A stretch of DNA of 64,000 nucleotides from Exiguobacterium mexicanum. Lineage in GTDB: Bacteria; Bacillota; Bacilli; Exiguobacteriales; Exiguobacteriaceae. Under the pieces are notes generated by a model that was given only the letters and a program-made list of their open reading frames with translations, was not told the origin of the DNA and did not search any database. Of this stretch, positions 54,292 through 63,515 are shown piece after piece. The stretch is from NCBI RefSeq assembly GCF_005960665.1, contig NZ_CP040676.1, forward strand, positions 258,501 through 322,500, given 5' to 3'. The translations under genes were made by a program, and so were the position numbers. Within the stretch, counting starts at the first letter, position 1, and the number at the start of each line of letters is the position of its first letter.

Positions 54292-54651
54292 ATGTCACGG
54301 ATGTTGATCGCAGACGACCAAGACGGGATTCGGTTGATGTTGGCGCAGGTGTTCCAAAACCTCGGCATTGAGGTCGACACGGCGAATGACGGACTGAGCG
54401 CTTGGGAAAAGCTTGAACAGAACGGATATGATTTAGTATTGCTCGATATGAACATGCCGCGCATGTTCGGCCATGAGGTGCTCCGAAACATGCGTCAACG
54501 AGACATTGATACCCCGGTCATGATTATGACCGCGTTCGGCGAGAAATCGACACTCGAAGAAGTGCAACGCCTGGGCATCACCGCGCAATTTGAAAAGCCG
54601 TTCGATATTTATGGCATGAGTGAAAAAGTGAAAGAAGTCCTAAAAATCTAG
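54292..54651 (+). CDS. spo0F: Spo0F-like single-domain response regulator
   Basis: 119 residues, only a receiver domain. Phosphoacceptor Asp52 in LVLLDMNMP, acidic pair in LIADDQDGIR (8-9), Thr80 in MTAFGE and Lys102 in FEKPFDI. The Gln after the acid pair (DDQxGIR) and the position between pyrG and fbaA mark it as the Spo0F orthologue, a phosphorelay protein in spore formers. AAGG is 7 bases before this ATG. In a genus that does not sporulate, its role must be different. Confidence 0.88.
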   Translation: MSRMLIADDQDGIRLMLAQVFQNLGIEVDTANDGLSAWEKLEQNGYDLVLLDMNMPRMFGHEVLRNMRQRDIDTPVMIMTAFGEKSTLEEVQRLGITAQFEKPFDIYGMSEKVKEVLKI

Positions 54652-54674
54652 TGATTCGTCACGAAGATGACATA

Positions 54675-54744
54675 TGTAAACGCTTGCGCAGAGCCATTTC
54701 TATGCTCGAATAGCATAGGCACACGTTTCGACGTGTGTTATAAT
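54675..54744 (+). promoter_or_regulatory. fbaA promoter region with cre-like site
   Basis: TATAAT at 54739-54744 is the likely -10. TGTAAACGCTTGCG (54675-54688) matches 12 of 14 bases of the CcpA cre consensus. A short inverted repeat CACACG / CGTGTG lies just before the -10. Carbon-catabolite control is possible. Confidence 0.45.
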
Positions 54745-54811
54745 GGGAACGAATTGCACGGGAGCACTTTTCCCATAGTGCACAATAGCGAACAGACAGG
54801 AGGATGTCATT

Positions 54812-55666
54812 ATGCCATTAGTATCAATGACAGAAATGCTTAACAAAGCATTCGAAGGCAAGTATGCAGTCGGCCAATTCAACATCAACAACCTCGAGTG
54901 GACGCAAGCGATTCTTCGCGCTGCGGAAGACGAGAAATCACCAGTTATCCTCGGTGTATCAGAAGGTGCAGCGAAGTACATGGGTGGCTTCACAACAGTT
55001 GTTAAAATGACTGAAGGTCTCATGCACGACTACAACATCACTGTTCCAGTTGCAATCCACCTCGACCACGGTTCATCTTTCGACAAGTGTAAAGCAGCGA
55101 TCGACGCTGGTTTCACGTCTGTTATGATCGACGGTTCACACCACCCGATTGATGAGAACATCGAAATGACGAAACAAGTCGTTGAATATGCACACGCTAA
55201 AGGCGCTTCAGTTGAAGCGGAAGTCGGCACAGTCGGCGGCGAAGAAGACGGCGTTGTCGGCGGCGTACAATACGCTGATCTCGACGAGTGTGTACGTGTC
55301 GTTAAAGAAGCGAAAGTTGACGCTCTTGCGGCAGCACTCGGTTCTGTACACGGAGAATACCAAGGCGAGCCAAAACTCGGCTTCAAAGAGATGGAAGAAA
55401 TCGCAGAAGCGACTAAAACTCCACTCGTTCTTCACGGCGGTTCAGGTATTCCTGAGCACCAAATCAAAAAAGCAATCGAGCTCGGTCACAGCAAAATCAA
55501 CGTTAACACAGAGTGCCAACAAGAATGGACTCGTGCCGTACGTGAGAAGCTCAACACGGACTCGAAAGTGTATGACCCACGTAAAGTCATCGGCCCTGGT
55601 GTCGAAGCGATCTACAACGTCGTTACTGGCAAAATGCGTGAGTTCGGTTCAAGCAACCAAGCATAA
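54812..55666 (+). CDS. fbaA: Fructose-bisphosphate aldolase, class II
   Basis: 284 residues. Zinc ligands and substrate residues: [14 protein letters not shown] (about 79-92), [13 protein letters not shown] (about 132-144), GSVHGEY and [17 protein letters not shown] (about 208-224). It interconverts fructose-1,6-bisphosphate with DHAP and glyceraldehyde-3-P. Codon use is that of a highly expressed gene. AGGAGG precedes the start. It keeps the Bacillales order spo0F-fbaA-tal. Confidence 0.97.
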   Translation: MPLVSMTEMLNKAFEGKYAVGQFNINNLEWTQAILRAAEDEKSPVILGVSEGAAKYMGGFTTVVKMTEGLMHDYNITVPVAIHLDHGSSFDKCKAAIDAGFTSVMIDGSHHPIDENIEMTKQVVEYAHAKGASVEAEVGTVGGEEDGVVGGVQYADLDECVRVVKEAKVDALAAALGSVHGEYQGEPKLGFKEMEEIAEATKTPLVLHGGSGIPEHQIKKAIELGHSKINVNTECQQEWTRAVREKLNTDSKVYDPRKVIGPGVEAIYNVVTGKMREFGSSNQA

Positions 55667-55678
55667 TCCTGTCACATC

Positions 55679-55713
55679 AGTCGGTTCTCCCTGTGAGAAC
55701 CGGCTTTTTTTAT
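55679..55713 (+). terminator. Terminator after fbaA
   Basis: Stem GTCGGTTCTC / GAGAACCGGC with loop CCTGT and a seven-T tail. Confidence 0.92.
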
Positions 55714-55763
55714 TGAAACATAAGCGGTAGGGTACCGTATATAGATGAAAAGGGGGAGTTTGC

Positions 55764-56594
55764 ATGAAGTATCAAGAACGTTCGACAGAATCATTTTGGC
55801 GCATTTTTTATATCGTCGGTCCCATCATTATAATTGGTATGACGTTGGCCTTTGCCGCGCTTCCGGTCATTCTCATCCTCATGAATCCGAAACCGTGGTT
55901 GATTCCGCTGTTGTCACTCACTGCACTCGGCGGTTACGGTGTGTATCGGTTCTTGCAACTGTTTCGCCAGCTGTTCTGGAAAGAGCGGCACCAATCGCAC
56001 TATGAAGTGACCGCGACACATATTGAGGGGACGACGTATCGGCACGAGCCAGGTGAGTCAGTCGAGCAATCGTTCCCGCTCGATGCGATCAAGCAAGTCG
56101 TCTTCTTCCCGGCCATCGTCCGAAAGACAGAAGCGGCCATGCCGCATCCCTATAGACGACGGACGATCGAGTTGTGCCCGATGCTCGCCATCATGACCGA
56201 GGAGGATTCAATGGAAATCTTGTTCGACCAACGCGATCTCGACGCGTTCGAACAGTGGATTCAGTATTTTATCGGAGATAGCGTGCCAGTTTTCTATACA
56301 CCGAAACGGCTCTACTGGATCGGGGCGAACATCGCGACACGGCGGGAGCGGTTCGACATGCTCCGTCGACCCGAAGAAATCATCCCGTTCACGTATACAG
56401 GCAACCTCGTGACCGACGAAGAGACCGCGGTCGGACTTTGGGTCGAGACGCATGGATCGGAGCGCTTGAAGAAAGGGCCGTATCAAGCGTATGAGACAAA
56501 ACAAAAAAACGTGAAACGATGGACGGCAGTGGGGACGCTTGTTGGCGTTGGTTTACTCATCGGATCGATGCTCGCTATTGCCGCCTTCACGTAA
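55764..56594 (+). CDS. Hypothetical membrane protein
   Basis: 276 residues, not recognised. Two hydrophobic segments at about 15-65 and one at about 250-275 enclose a soluble middle with beta-strand pattern (HYEVTATHIEGTTYRHE; IELCPMLAIMTEEDSMEILF). The build recalls proteins with an internal PH-like domain, but no firm family. GGGGGAG precedes the ATG. It is inserted between fbaA and tal, which are neighbours in Bacillus. Confidence 0.72.
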   Translation: MKYQERSTESFWRIFYIVGPIIIIGMTLAFAALPVILILMNPKPWLIPLLSLTALGGYGVYRFLQLFRQLFWKERHQSHYEVTATHIEGTTYRHEPGESVEQSFPLDAIKQVVFFPAIVRKTEAAMPHPYRRRTIELCPMLAIMTEEDSMEILFDQRDLDAFEQWIQYFIGDSVPVFYTPKRLYWIGANIATRRERFDMLRRPEEIIPFTYTGNLVTDEETAVGLWVETHGSERLKKGPYQAYETKQKNVKRWTAVGTLVGVGLLIGSMLAIAAFT

Positions 56595-56673
56595 AGGGTG
56601 TAGCAATTCCATGACAATTTCCTCATAATAAGAAGTGTAAGCGATCACAACACCATTCGAGGAGGAATTGTAC

Positions 56674-57324
56674 ATGCGTTTTTTCATTGACACGGCAAAC
56701 GTGGAAGACATCAAGAAAGCTCATCAGATGGGCGTCATCGGGGGCGTGACGACGAATCCATCGCTCGTCGCCAAAGAAGGCGTCGATTTCCATACACGGC
56801 TACGCGAAATCTGTGAGATCGTCGGGGATCTCTCAGTCAGCGCGGAAGTTATTGCGCTCGACGCAGCGGGTATGGTGGAAGAAGGAAAGGAACTTGCGGC
56901 CATCGCGCCGAATATTACTGTCAAGGTACCGATGACGCCAGCAGGGATGGAAGCGGTCAATACGTTTTCACAGCTCGGCATCAAGACGAACGTGACGCTC
57001 ATCTTTAACGCCAACCAAGCGTTACTCGCGGCTCGGGCCGGCGCGTCATACGTCTCGCCATTCATCGGTCGCCTCGACGATATCGGTCAAGATGGCCTCG
57101 ACCTTGTCGAGACGATTGCCAATATCTTTGCCATTCATGGGATCGAGACGGAAATCATCGCGGCTTCCGTTCGCCATCCGGTTCACGTGACGAAGGCGGC
57201 CCTCCTTGGAGCCGACATCGCCACGGTACCATATAAAGTCATCGAACAGATGATGAAACATCCGCTCACTGACAAAGGGATCGAGCAATTCTTAGCGGAT
57301 TGGAACAACGCTCAATCCAAATAA
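56674..57324 (+). CDS. tal: Transaldolase (TalC/FSA family)
   Basis: 216 residues, the short TalC form. [26 protein letters not shown] (about 24-36), the Schiff-base Lys84 in [28 protein letters not shown] and [11 protein letters not shown] are all conserved. It moves dihydroxyacetone groups in the pentose phosphate pathway. GAGGAGG is 8 bases before this ATG, so the ATG six bases downstream of an in-frame TTG is used. Confidence 0.96.
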   Translation: MRFFIDTANVEDIKKAHQMGVIGGVTTNPSLVAKEGVDFHTRLREICEIVGDLSVSAEVIALDAAGMVEEGKELAAIAPNITVKVPMTPAGMEAVNTFSQLGIKTNVTLIFNANQALLAARAGASYVSPFIGRLDDIGQDGLDLVETIANIFAIHGIETEIIAASVRHPVHVTKAALLGADIATVPYKVIEQMMKHPLTDKGIEQFLADWNNAQSK

Positions 57325-57350
57325 GTTTGTCGCAGAAAGGTTTGATCATC

Positions 57351-58604
57351 GTGGAAATTCTCCATATCGTAGGACAGCAAAAGCTTGAAGGAACAGTTGA
57401 CATTAGCGGTGCCAAACAGAGCGCTTTGCCTTGTCTCGTCGCAGCACTGTTGACGGAAGAACCGGTGACGATTGAAAACGTCCCCGTGATCGAGGACGTC
57501 GAAGTGATGCTCAGTCTATTACAAGAACTCGGGGTCGCGATTGAACGGGACGGGGAGCGGATGACGCTTCATGCGAAAGACGCTGTCGCCATGCCGCTAC
57601 TCGGCTCAGAAACGCGTAAAGTCCGAGCCGCTGTCTATTTGCTCGGGGTGTTTGCGGCTCGTTTTGGGAAAGGGGCCGTCGGGCTTCCCGGTGGATATGC
57701 GATTGGTCCACGACCGATCGATTTACATTTGAAAGCACTCGAACGTCTCGGGATTAAAGTCGAGAACGAATCGGGACTCTATCATGTGAACGCCGAAAAG
57801 TTGGAAGGGAATCGGATTTATCTCGACCTTCGCTCGTTCGGGGCGACGGTGAGCGCCATGCTCGCTGCCGTGCTCGCTGAGGGGACGACCGTCATCGAGA
57901 ACGCGGCCATCGACCCGGAAATTGTCGACGTCGCGACGATGCTCACTTCGATGGGGGCACATGTCATCGGGGCAGGGACCGATGAGATTCGCATTAAAGG
58001 GGTCGACAAATTACACGGCTGTACGCATACGCTCATTCCTGACCGCTTAGAGGCCGGGACATTTATGATTTTTGGTGCTGTGGCAGGGGAAGTGACGGTA
58101 CGAAACGTCATCCCGACCCACTTAGAAGGCGTCATCCAAAAGTTGATGGATTACGGGGCTGAAGTCGAAGTGGACGAAGAATCGATCACGGTGCGGGCGA
58201 ACGCCTTCCGTCCGATCGATATTCGCGTCTTCCACTATTCGGGATATCCGACCGACCTGCAACCGATCATGTCGGCCGCGCTCCTAAAGGCGAACGGAAC
58301 GAGTGTCGTCACGGATAAACTGTACGCCCAACGCTTCCGCCATATCGCGGAAATGCGACGGATGAACGCACAGATCACGCTCGAGGACGCTTCGGCCGTC
58401 ATCCGTGGTGGGTCGACGCTCGCCAATGCGGAGATGGAATGTGCGGACGCGAGGAGCGGGGCGGCACTCGTCTTGGCAGGACTTCAGGCGAGTGGCGAAT
58501 CCACGGTGATCCATGCGGAAAAATTGAACGATTCTTATGTCGATTTCGTCGGCAAACTAAAACAACTCGGCGCCCTCGCCTGGGTCGATGAGGTGTCCGA
58601 GTAA
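57351..58604 (+). CDS. murA: MurA-family enolpyruvyl transferase homologue, catalytic Cys replaced
   Basis: 417 residues with the two-domain EPSP/MurA fold, in the genomic position of Bacillus murAB/murZ. Several family motifs are kept: GPRPIDLH with Arg121, YPTDLQ (catalytic Asp), [12 protein letters not shown]. However, the catalytic Cys of GGCxIG is Tyr116 (GGYAIG, codon TAT), and the KN pair at 22-23 is Lys-Gln (SGAKQSALP). MurA attaches enolpyruvate to UDP-GlcNAc; Cys is needed in most, with Asp as the known natural substitute. Tyr is not expected to work, so the protein may be inactive, regulatory or use another mechanism. The start is GTG, with AGAAAGG 10 bases upstream. Confidence 0.85.
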   Translation: MEILHIVGQQKLEGTVDISGAKQSALPCLVAALLTEEPVTIENVPVIEDVEVMLSLLQELGVAIERDGERMTLHAKDAVAMPLLGSETRKVRAAVYLLGVFAARFGKGAVGLPGGYAIGPRPIDLHLKALERLGIKVENESGLYHVNAEKLEGNRIYLDLRSFGATVSAMLAAVLAEGTTVIENAAIDPEIVDVATMLTSMGAHVIGAGTDEIRIKGVDKLHGCTHTLIPDRLEAGTFMIFGAVAGEVTVRNVIPTHLEGVIQKLMDYGAEVEVDEESITVRANAFRPIDIRVFHYSGYPTDLQPIMSAALLKANGTSVVTDKLYAQRFRHIAEMRRMNAQITLEDASAVIRGGSTLANAEMECADARSGAALVLAGLQASGESTVIHAEKLNDSYVDFVGKLKQLGALAWVDEVSE

Positions 58605-58621
58605 CAAAGGGGAGAATTCGG

Positions 58622-59590
58622 GTGGAACGTAGTTTATCAATGGAATTGGTCCGAGTCACAGAAGCGGCAGCGCTATCTTCGGCTCGCTGGATGGGTAAAG
58701 GCTTGAAAGAAGAAGCGGACGACGCGGCGACGACCGCGATGCGTGAAGTGTTCGATACGATCCCGATGAAAGGGGTCGTCGTCATCGGTGAAGGTGAGAT
58801 GGATGAGGCGCCGATGCTCTATATCGGTGAAAAAGTCGGGAACGGCTACGGCTCACGCCTCGACGTCGCCGTCGACCCGCTCGAAGGGACGAGCATCGTC
58901 GCGACGGGGACGTGGGGAGCGCTCGCCGTCCTCGCTGTCGCCGATGCCGGTGATTTGCTGCACGCGCCGGACATGTATATGGACAAGATTGCTGTAGGTC
59001 CGGAAGCGGCCGGATTGATTAGTCTCGATAATTCGATTGAAGAAAATATCGCCATCGTCGCCAAGGCGAAGAACAAGAACGTCGAAGACGTCGTCGTGAC
59101 GATTTTACATCGTGACCGTCACGAAGAGATGATTCAACGCGTTCGGGCGACGGGTGCTCGCATCAAGTTGATTCCAGACGGTGACGTGGCCGCGGCCATC
59201 AACACGGCGTTCCCGAAAACGGGGGTCGATTTGTTGCTCGGTTCGGGCGGAGCGCCGGAAGGTGTCATCGCGGCCGTCGCGATGAAGTGCCTCGGCGGTG
59301 ATTTCCAAGGCCGTCTGCTTCCTGAAGACGAAGCCCAAGAGAAGCGTTGCCAAGACATGGGCATCGCCGACACGGGCCGGATTTTGCTTCTAGACGACCT
59401 CGTCAAAGGCGAAGACTGCATCTTCGCGGCGACGGGCGTGACAGACGGGGAGCTTCTCCGCGGCGTTCAGTTCACCGGACAGGGCGGTCAGACACATTCG
59501 GTCGTCATGCGTGCCAAGTCGGGGACGGTCCGCTTCGTCGAAGGCATCCACTCCTTGAAGAAAAAACCGAAAATGGTCATGAAACCTTAA
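58622..59590 (+). CDS. glpX: Fructose-1,6-bisphosphatase, class II
   Basis: 322 residues, matching Bacillus GlpX throughout: [29 protein letters not shown] start, [15 protein letters not shown] (about 57-71), [10 protein letters not shown] (metal site, about 86-95), ALGSGG-like [14 protein letters not shown] (about 207-220). It hydrolyses FBP to fructose-6-P in gluconeogenesis. The GTG start follows AAAGGGGAG by 7 bases. murA ends 17 bases earlier, so the two are probably one transcript. Confidence 0.95.
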   Translation: MERSLSMELVRVTEAAALSSARWMGKGLKEEADDAATTAMREVFDTIPMKGVVVIGEGEMDEAPMLYIGEKVGNGYGSRLDVAVDPLEGTSIVATGTWGALAVLAVADAGDLLHAPDMYMDKIAVGPEAAGLISLDNSIEENIAIVAKAKNKNVEDVVVTILHRDRHEEMIQRVRATGARIKLIPDGDVAAAINTAFPKTGVDLLLGSGGAPEGVIAAVAMKCLGGDFQGRLLPEDEAQEKRCQDMGIADTGRILLLDDLVKGEDCIFAATGVTDGELLRGVQFTGQGGQTHSVVMRAKSGTVRFVEGIHSLKKKPKMVMKP

Positions 59591-59599
59591 TTCTCTCGA

Positions 59600-59628
59600 G
59601 TCGCGGACGTGATGTCCGCGGCTTTTTT
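59600..59628 (+). terminator. Terminator after glpX
   Basis: Stem GTCGCGGAC / GTCCGCGGC with loop GTGAT and a six-T tail. Confidence 0.9.
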
Positions 59629-59692
59629 GATGTGTTCCTACATATTTATAATGCACGCAGAACGGGAAAGGAAGGGCAGGAGGTGTGTGAGG

Positions 59693-60618
59693 ATGATTGA
59701 AGTGGAGTCACTCGTCAAGACGTACGGAGATGTCCCTGCCGTCGATGGCATCTCGTTCTCGGTTCAGGAAGGGGAAATCTTCGCATTTTAGGGCCGAACG
59801 GGGCCGGGAAGTCGACGACCGTGCAAATGTTCACGACGCTCGTCCGGCCGACCGAAGGGAAGGCGCGGGTGAACGGATTCGATGTCGTCAAACAAGAGAA
59901 AGACGTCCGGTTGTCCATCGGTGTCGCCCTGCAAGAGACCGGGATCGACAAAGTATTGACCGGGCGGGAACTGCTTGTCCTGCAAGGCCGGTTGTTCAAG
60001 ATGACCAAACAAGAGGCGGAGACGCGCGCCGAGGAACTGCTCCGTGTCGTCTCGCTCACCGAGGCGGCCGACCGGAGAAGCGGCACGTATTCGGGCGGGA
60101 TGCGGCGCCGTCTCGATTTGGCGCTCACGCTCGTCCATCGCCCGACCGTCTTGTTTTTAGATGAACCGACGACCGGGCTCGATCCCGCGAGCCGTATCGA
60201 GATTTGGAACGAGGTTCGACGGCTCAACGAGGAGTTCGGCACGACGATTTTTTTGACGACCCAGTACTTAGAAGAAGCGGATGAACTGGCCGACCGGATT
60301 GCCATCATTCATCATGGAAAAATCGTCAATGAAGGGACGGCTGAAGCGTTGAAACGACTCGTCGGCGGCGAGACGATTGCGATGACGTTTCACAGCGATC
60401 AAGAGGCGGCCGCAGCCGCTGCGCTGTTCGGTCATGCGGCGACCGGGCAACACGTAGCGTTCGAGCTCATCGACCATACGTTGATGGAAGTCGTGCGCCA
60501 ACTCGATGAGCGTTCGCTTCAACCGGAACGTCTGACCGTGAAACAGCCGTCACTCGACGACGTCTTTTTGAAAGTGACCGGGGAATCATACGAAGGAGGT
60601 GTGCCCGATGTGGACTGA
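59693..60618 (+). pseudogene. ABC transporter ATP-binding protein, frameshifted
   Basis: A DrrA/YhaQ-type ATPase of about 308 residues in two frames. Frame 1 begins at the ATG after GGAGG (59693) and stops at the TAG at 59789. One extra T in the TTTT run at 59786-59789 would join EIFAF directly to LGPNGAGKSTT, the Walker A. The remainder is intact: signature YSGGMRRRLDL, Walker B VLFLDEPTTGLDP and a C-terminal domain. The break removes the first 32 residues from the ATPase core. It may be a real mutation or a homopolymer sequencing error; a start at 59821 would lack Walker A. The permease gene follows. Confidence 0.75.
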
Positions 60619-61378
60619 GACATGGCTCTTCACGAAACGGAGTCTCGTCACGACGATTCGAAATCCGTTCTCGTTCATCCCGAACTTGATCATCTCTGTC
60701 TTCTTCTTACTGGTTTACACGAGCGGACTGTCGAGTGTCGCGTCGCTTCCTCAGTTTGATGGGAGCGCCTATTTGAACTTCATCTTGCCCGTCTCCATCG
60801 TCTCAGGGGCGGTCGGTGGGGCCGGTGGGACGGGACAAGCGCTCGTCCGTGATATCGAGAGCGGGTACTTCGCCCGGTTGCTCCTCACGCCAGCGACGCG
60901 GACGGCGATTGTGCTCGGACCGATGATTGCCGGCATGTTGCAACTGCTCGTTCAGACACTCCTCATTTTCGGCGTCGCGTTCTTGCTCGGCTTGTCGATT
61001 CCGGTCGGTCTGCCTGGCTTTTTGTTCACGGTGTTGCTCGCCATCGGGTTCGGTCTTGGCTTTGCCGGGTATTCGGTCGGTGTCGCGCTGAAAACACGGA
61101 ACGCTCAGGCCGCACAGGCCGGTACGCTCTTATTCTTCCCGCTCATCTTCTTATCGACGACGTTCGTCCCGAAAGAGTTGATTGAGGCCGAGTGGCTGAA
61201 AGTAGCGGCGACGTTCAATCCGACGACGTACATCTTTGAAGGGATGCGCGCCGTCTTGACGCAACCGACAATCGATTGGAGCGCGTTATCGGCTGGACTC
61301 GCCGTCGCCGGAGCGATGAGCGTCATCATGGTCGTGTTCGCGGCGACGAACGCGCGCGGCGCCTTAAAACAAAAATGA
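60608..61378 (+). CDS. ABC-2 type transporter permease
   Basis: 256 residues with six membrane segments of the ABC-2 (DrrB-like) type: FTKRSLVTTIRNPFSF at the N-terminus, SGAVGGAGGTGQALVRDIESG (about 65-85), and FFPLIFLSTTFVPKELI (about 177-193). It should pair with the ATPase just upstream, whose gene it overlaps by 11 bases. AGGAGG is 8 bases before this ATG. Exports an unknown drug or lipid. If the ATPase gene is truly broken, this permease lacks its motor unless another ATPase serves it. Confidence 0.88.
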   Translation: MWTETWLFTKRSLVTTIRNPFSFIPNLIISVFFLLVYTSGLSSVASLPQFDGSAYLNFILPVSIVSGAVGGAGGTGQALVRDIESGYFARLLLTPATRTAIVLGPMIAGMLQLLVQTLLIFGVAFLLGLSIPVGLPGFLFTVLLAIGFGLGFAGYSVGVALKTRNAQAAQAGTLLFFPLIFLSTTFVPKELIEAEWLKVAATFNPTTYIFEGMRAVLTQPTIDWSALSAGLAVAGAMSVIMVVFAATNARGALKQK

Positions 61379-61400
61379 CGAGCAGGATTTAACCCCGCTC
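61375..61400 (-). terminator. Terminator of the small membrane-protein gene
   Basis: On the minus strand GACGAGCGGGG...CCTGCTCGTC forms a hairpin followed by ATTTTTGTTTT. It also covers the end of the ABC permease gene. Confidence 0.7.
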
Positions 61401-61787
61401 GTCCTGGTCGATCATAAACGTGACAATCAAAAAGAGAATGAAACTGATCAATGAGACTGTGCCCCCGACGATGAAGTAGACAAGGGTGACGGTCTCATTC
61501 CATTGGAACGGGTTCATCGTATAGAGCCACATCCCGCTCGTCAATCCAATCGATCCGAGCACGGCCGTCCATCCGTGAATCGTCACGAGCAGTTGGTTTC
61601 GGACCGAATAGACACGATAGAACACGCCCCAAGCGAAGGCCGATAACCAACCGGCGAGCAAGATATGGGCGTGAATCGGGCGGAAGGCGTAACTGCCGGC
61701 CCCCGACATATGCGAACCGAGCGCCGTCCCGATGACGCCGAACAGAGCGGCGAGGCGAATCAAACGAAGACTCCAAATCTTTTCCAT
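61389..61787 (-). CDS. Small four-helix membrane protein, heme-copper-oxidase-like
   Basis: 132 residues with four hydrophobic segments. The stretch YAFRPIHAHILLAGWLSAFAWG (about 34-55) resembles helix II of heme-copper oxidase subunit I-like proteins, including a His-x-His pair. It is far too short to be an oxidase. AAGGAG is about 12 bases before the ATG. Function unknown. Confidence 0.7.
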   Translation of the reverse strand: MEKIWSLRLIRLAALFGVIGTALGSHMSGAGSYAFRPIHAHILLAGWLSAFAWGVFYRVYSVRNQLLVTIHGWTAVLGSIGLTSGMWLYTMNPFQWNETVTLVYFIVGGTVSLISFILFLIVTFMIDQDERG

Positions 61788-61905
61788 GGCGTAGAACAAC
61801 TCCTTCAAGGTGATGGCTCCATCGTAGCGAATCAAGATGAACGGAAGATGAACAGGGATTGAATCGATGCGCTTCGTGGAACAGCAGTAGAGAAGGAGGG
61901 AGACG

Positions 61906-62412
61906 ATGGACCAACTGCGAACGATGCTACAAATCATACTGACCGGGGTGGGGGCCTATTTGGCGATCATCCTCATCTTGCGAGTCTCCGGAAAGCGGAC
62001 ACTCGCCAAAATGAACGCCTTCGATTTTATCGTCACCGTGGCGCTCGGATCAATTTTGGCGACGACACTCACGAGTCGCCAGACGCCGCTGCTGAACGGA
62101 CTGACCGCGTTTGCGACGCTCGTGTTCATGCAATACGTCATGGCCAAATTGGCGACCCGCTCGAAACGTGTGAATCAACTGATCAAGTCGACGCCGGCAC
62201 TGCTTTACTATGACGGGACATATTTAGAGGAAACGATGCGCCGGGAACGGGTGCTCGAGATTGAAGTGTTGCAGGCGATTCGATCGAGCGGGACGGATTT
62301 CGATCAAGTCGAGGCTGTCGTCTTGGAGACGGATGGGACGTTCTCGGTGTTGACGAGCACGGATACGGTGTTACGAAACGTCCAGACGAAAAAAACGACT
62401 CGGTTCCGATGA
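61906..62412 (+). CDS. DUF421 (YetF family) membrane protein
   Basis: 168 residues: three N-terminal membrane segments (about 8-80), with LRVSGKRTLAKMNAFDFIVTVALGSILATT (two motifs in about 24-53), and a soluble C-terminal domain (LLYYDGTYLEETMRRERV). This is the YetF/YrbG family, found in Bacillales membranes; shortened relative to the about 220-residue forms. GGAGGG sets the start. It diverges from the four-helix membrane protein gene. Confidence 0.87.
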   Translation: MDQLRTMLQIILTGVGAYLAIILILRVSGKRTLAKMNAFDFIVTVALGSILATTLTSRQTPLLNGLTAFATLVFMQYVMAKLATRSKRVNQLIKSTPALLYYDGTYLEETMRRERVLEIEVLQAIRSSGTDFDQVEAVVLETDGTFSVLTSTDTVLRNVQTKKTTRFR

Positions 62413-62424
62413 ACCGAGTCGTTT
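62392..62424. terminator. Bidirectional terminator
   Basis: Stem AAACGACTCGGTTC / GAACCGAGTCGTTT with a CGAT loop; overlaps the stop of the YetF-type gene and serves the convergent NlpC/P60 gene. Confidence 0.92.
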
Positions 62425-62435
62425 GATCGTTTAAA

Positions 62436-63137
62436 TTAAAGGTACGTGCCTGCACCGACATAACGTGGTGCCCAGTAACCTGATGTGAAGCTCGCGTATT
62501 TAACGCCGCCTGTTTCAGAGTTGATCATTTGTGTTTTGCTGAGTGCCATTCCAACGTGTTGGATCGTGCGGCCGTTGTGTGAGAAGAACACGAGGTCGCC
62601 GGCTTGAATCGCTGACTTCGAAACTTTTTTCGATTTTGCGTATTGCGAACGTGAATCACGTGGAATCGATTTGTTGATGGCTTTTTTGTAGACATGACCT
62701 GTGTAGCCTGAGCAGTCAAATCCTGAAGTTGTCGTTCCGCCGTAACGGTAAGGTGTACCAAGGTACTTCTTCGACTCGGCTACGAGTTTCGTACGAGCGC
62801 TTGATGTAGAAGACGTTGTTACTTTCTTCGCAGTCGCTGTTTTCGTGTTTGGCTTCAAGTACGTATATGTCGATGAAGCTGAGATATAACGGTGAGACCC
62901 TTTGTAGTTGATTTTGTAGAACGAACCAACTTTACCGAGGTATGTATAGCGTTGGCCTTTGTTCATCGTTGTCGTGACTTTCGATTTGAGCGACGGTGCT
63001 GTGCGGATGTTCAAGCCGTTAACTTTCGAGTAAGCGAATGTTCCAGTAGCGGCTTCTGCTTGTTCACCTGTTGTGAAAGCAAGACCCGAGAAAGCGAGAG
63101 TGGCAGCGACAATGATAGATGCGAAACGCTTTAACAT
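62436..63137 (-). CDS. Secreted NlpC/P60 endopeptidase with SH3 domain
   Basis: 233 residues. Signal peptide (about 1-29, ending QAEA), a bacterial SH3 domain (about 35-95, NGLNIRTAPSLKSKV), a Ser/Thr-rich linker and an NlpC/P60 (C40) domain: the catalytic Cys in GFDCSGYTGHV (about 138-148) and His in IQHVGMAL (about 197-204). It should cut peptide bonds in peptidoglycan outside the cell. Codon use suggests strong expression. GGAGGG precedes the start. Confidence 0.93.
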   Translation of the reverse strand: MLKRFASIIVAATLAFSGLAFTTGEQAEAATGTFAYSKVNGLNIRTAPSLKSKVTTTMNKGQRYTYLGKVGSFYKINYKGSHRYISASSTYTYLKPNTKTATAKKVTTSSTSSARTKLVAESKKYLGTPYRYGGTTTSGFDCSGYTGHVYKKAINKSIPRDSRSQYAKSKKVSKSAIQAGDLVFFSHNGRTIQHVGMALSKTQMINSETGGVKYASFTSGYWAPRYVGAGTYL

Positions 63138-63515
63138 AATATATTTCCCTCCGTTTTTTAAAATAAAACCCTAAGTGGCTGTATATGATCGATGTGTGTA
63201 AACAATAGTCGAGCACAAGTTGCGGATATTACCCGGTTTCCTGTGCAAATAAACTATATCATGCGCAAGATCGATGGCATTTTTCAATCGCGAGACAAAA
63301 ACGGTTTTCTTGTAACATATTTGAAACAATATGCGAGAATAGAGACTTGTTTGTTACATAGAAAGGGAAAAGACTGTTATGTTTTCAACAATAGGGGAAT
63401 AGACTGTCATGAAGCCGTTTTTCAAACAGTGACGGCTCGACAGAATTGTGATTAGATGAATGAGGATTGAACGTTTATTTTTGAAATATAGAATCATGAA
63501 AGACAGGTGACTTGA
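63138..63515. other. Intergenic region between the NlpC/P60 gene and rho
   Basis: AT-rich non-coding stretch with divergent promoters. A TGTAAC-N5-TGAAAC sequence (about 63314-63330) resembles the WalR binding site (TGTWAH-N5-TGTWAH) often found near cell-wall hydrolase genes, but is on the rho-sense strand and imperfect. No gene or terminator recognised. Confidence 0.4.
63467..63494 (+). promoter_or_regulatory. Promoter of rho
   Basis: TTGAAC and TAGAAT spaced by 16 bp, about 22 bases before the rho start codon, so the leader would be very short. Confidence 0.5.

Noticed and set aside
59786..59791. Programmed -1 frameshift in the ABC ATPase
   Set aside because: The slip would need UUU to re-pair with AUU and there is no stimulatory structure evident; mutation or read error is simpler.
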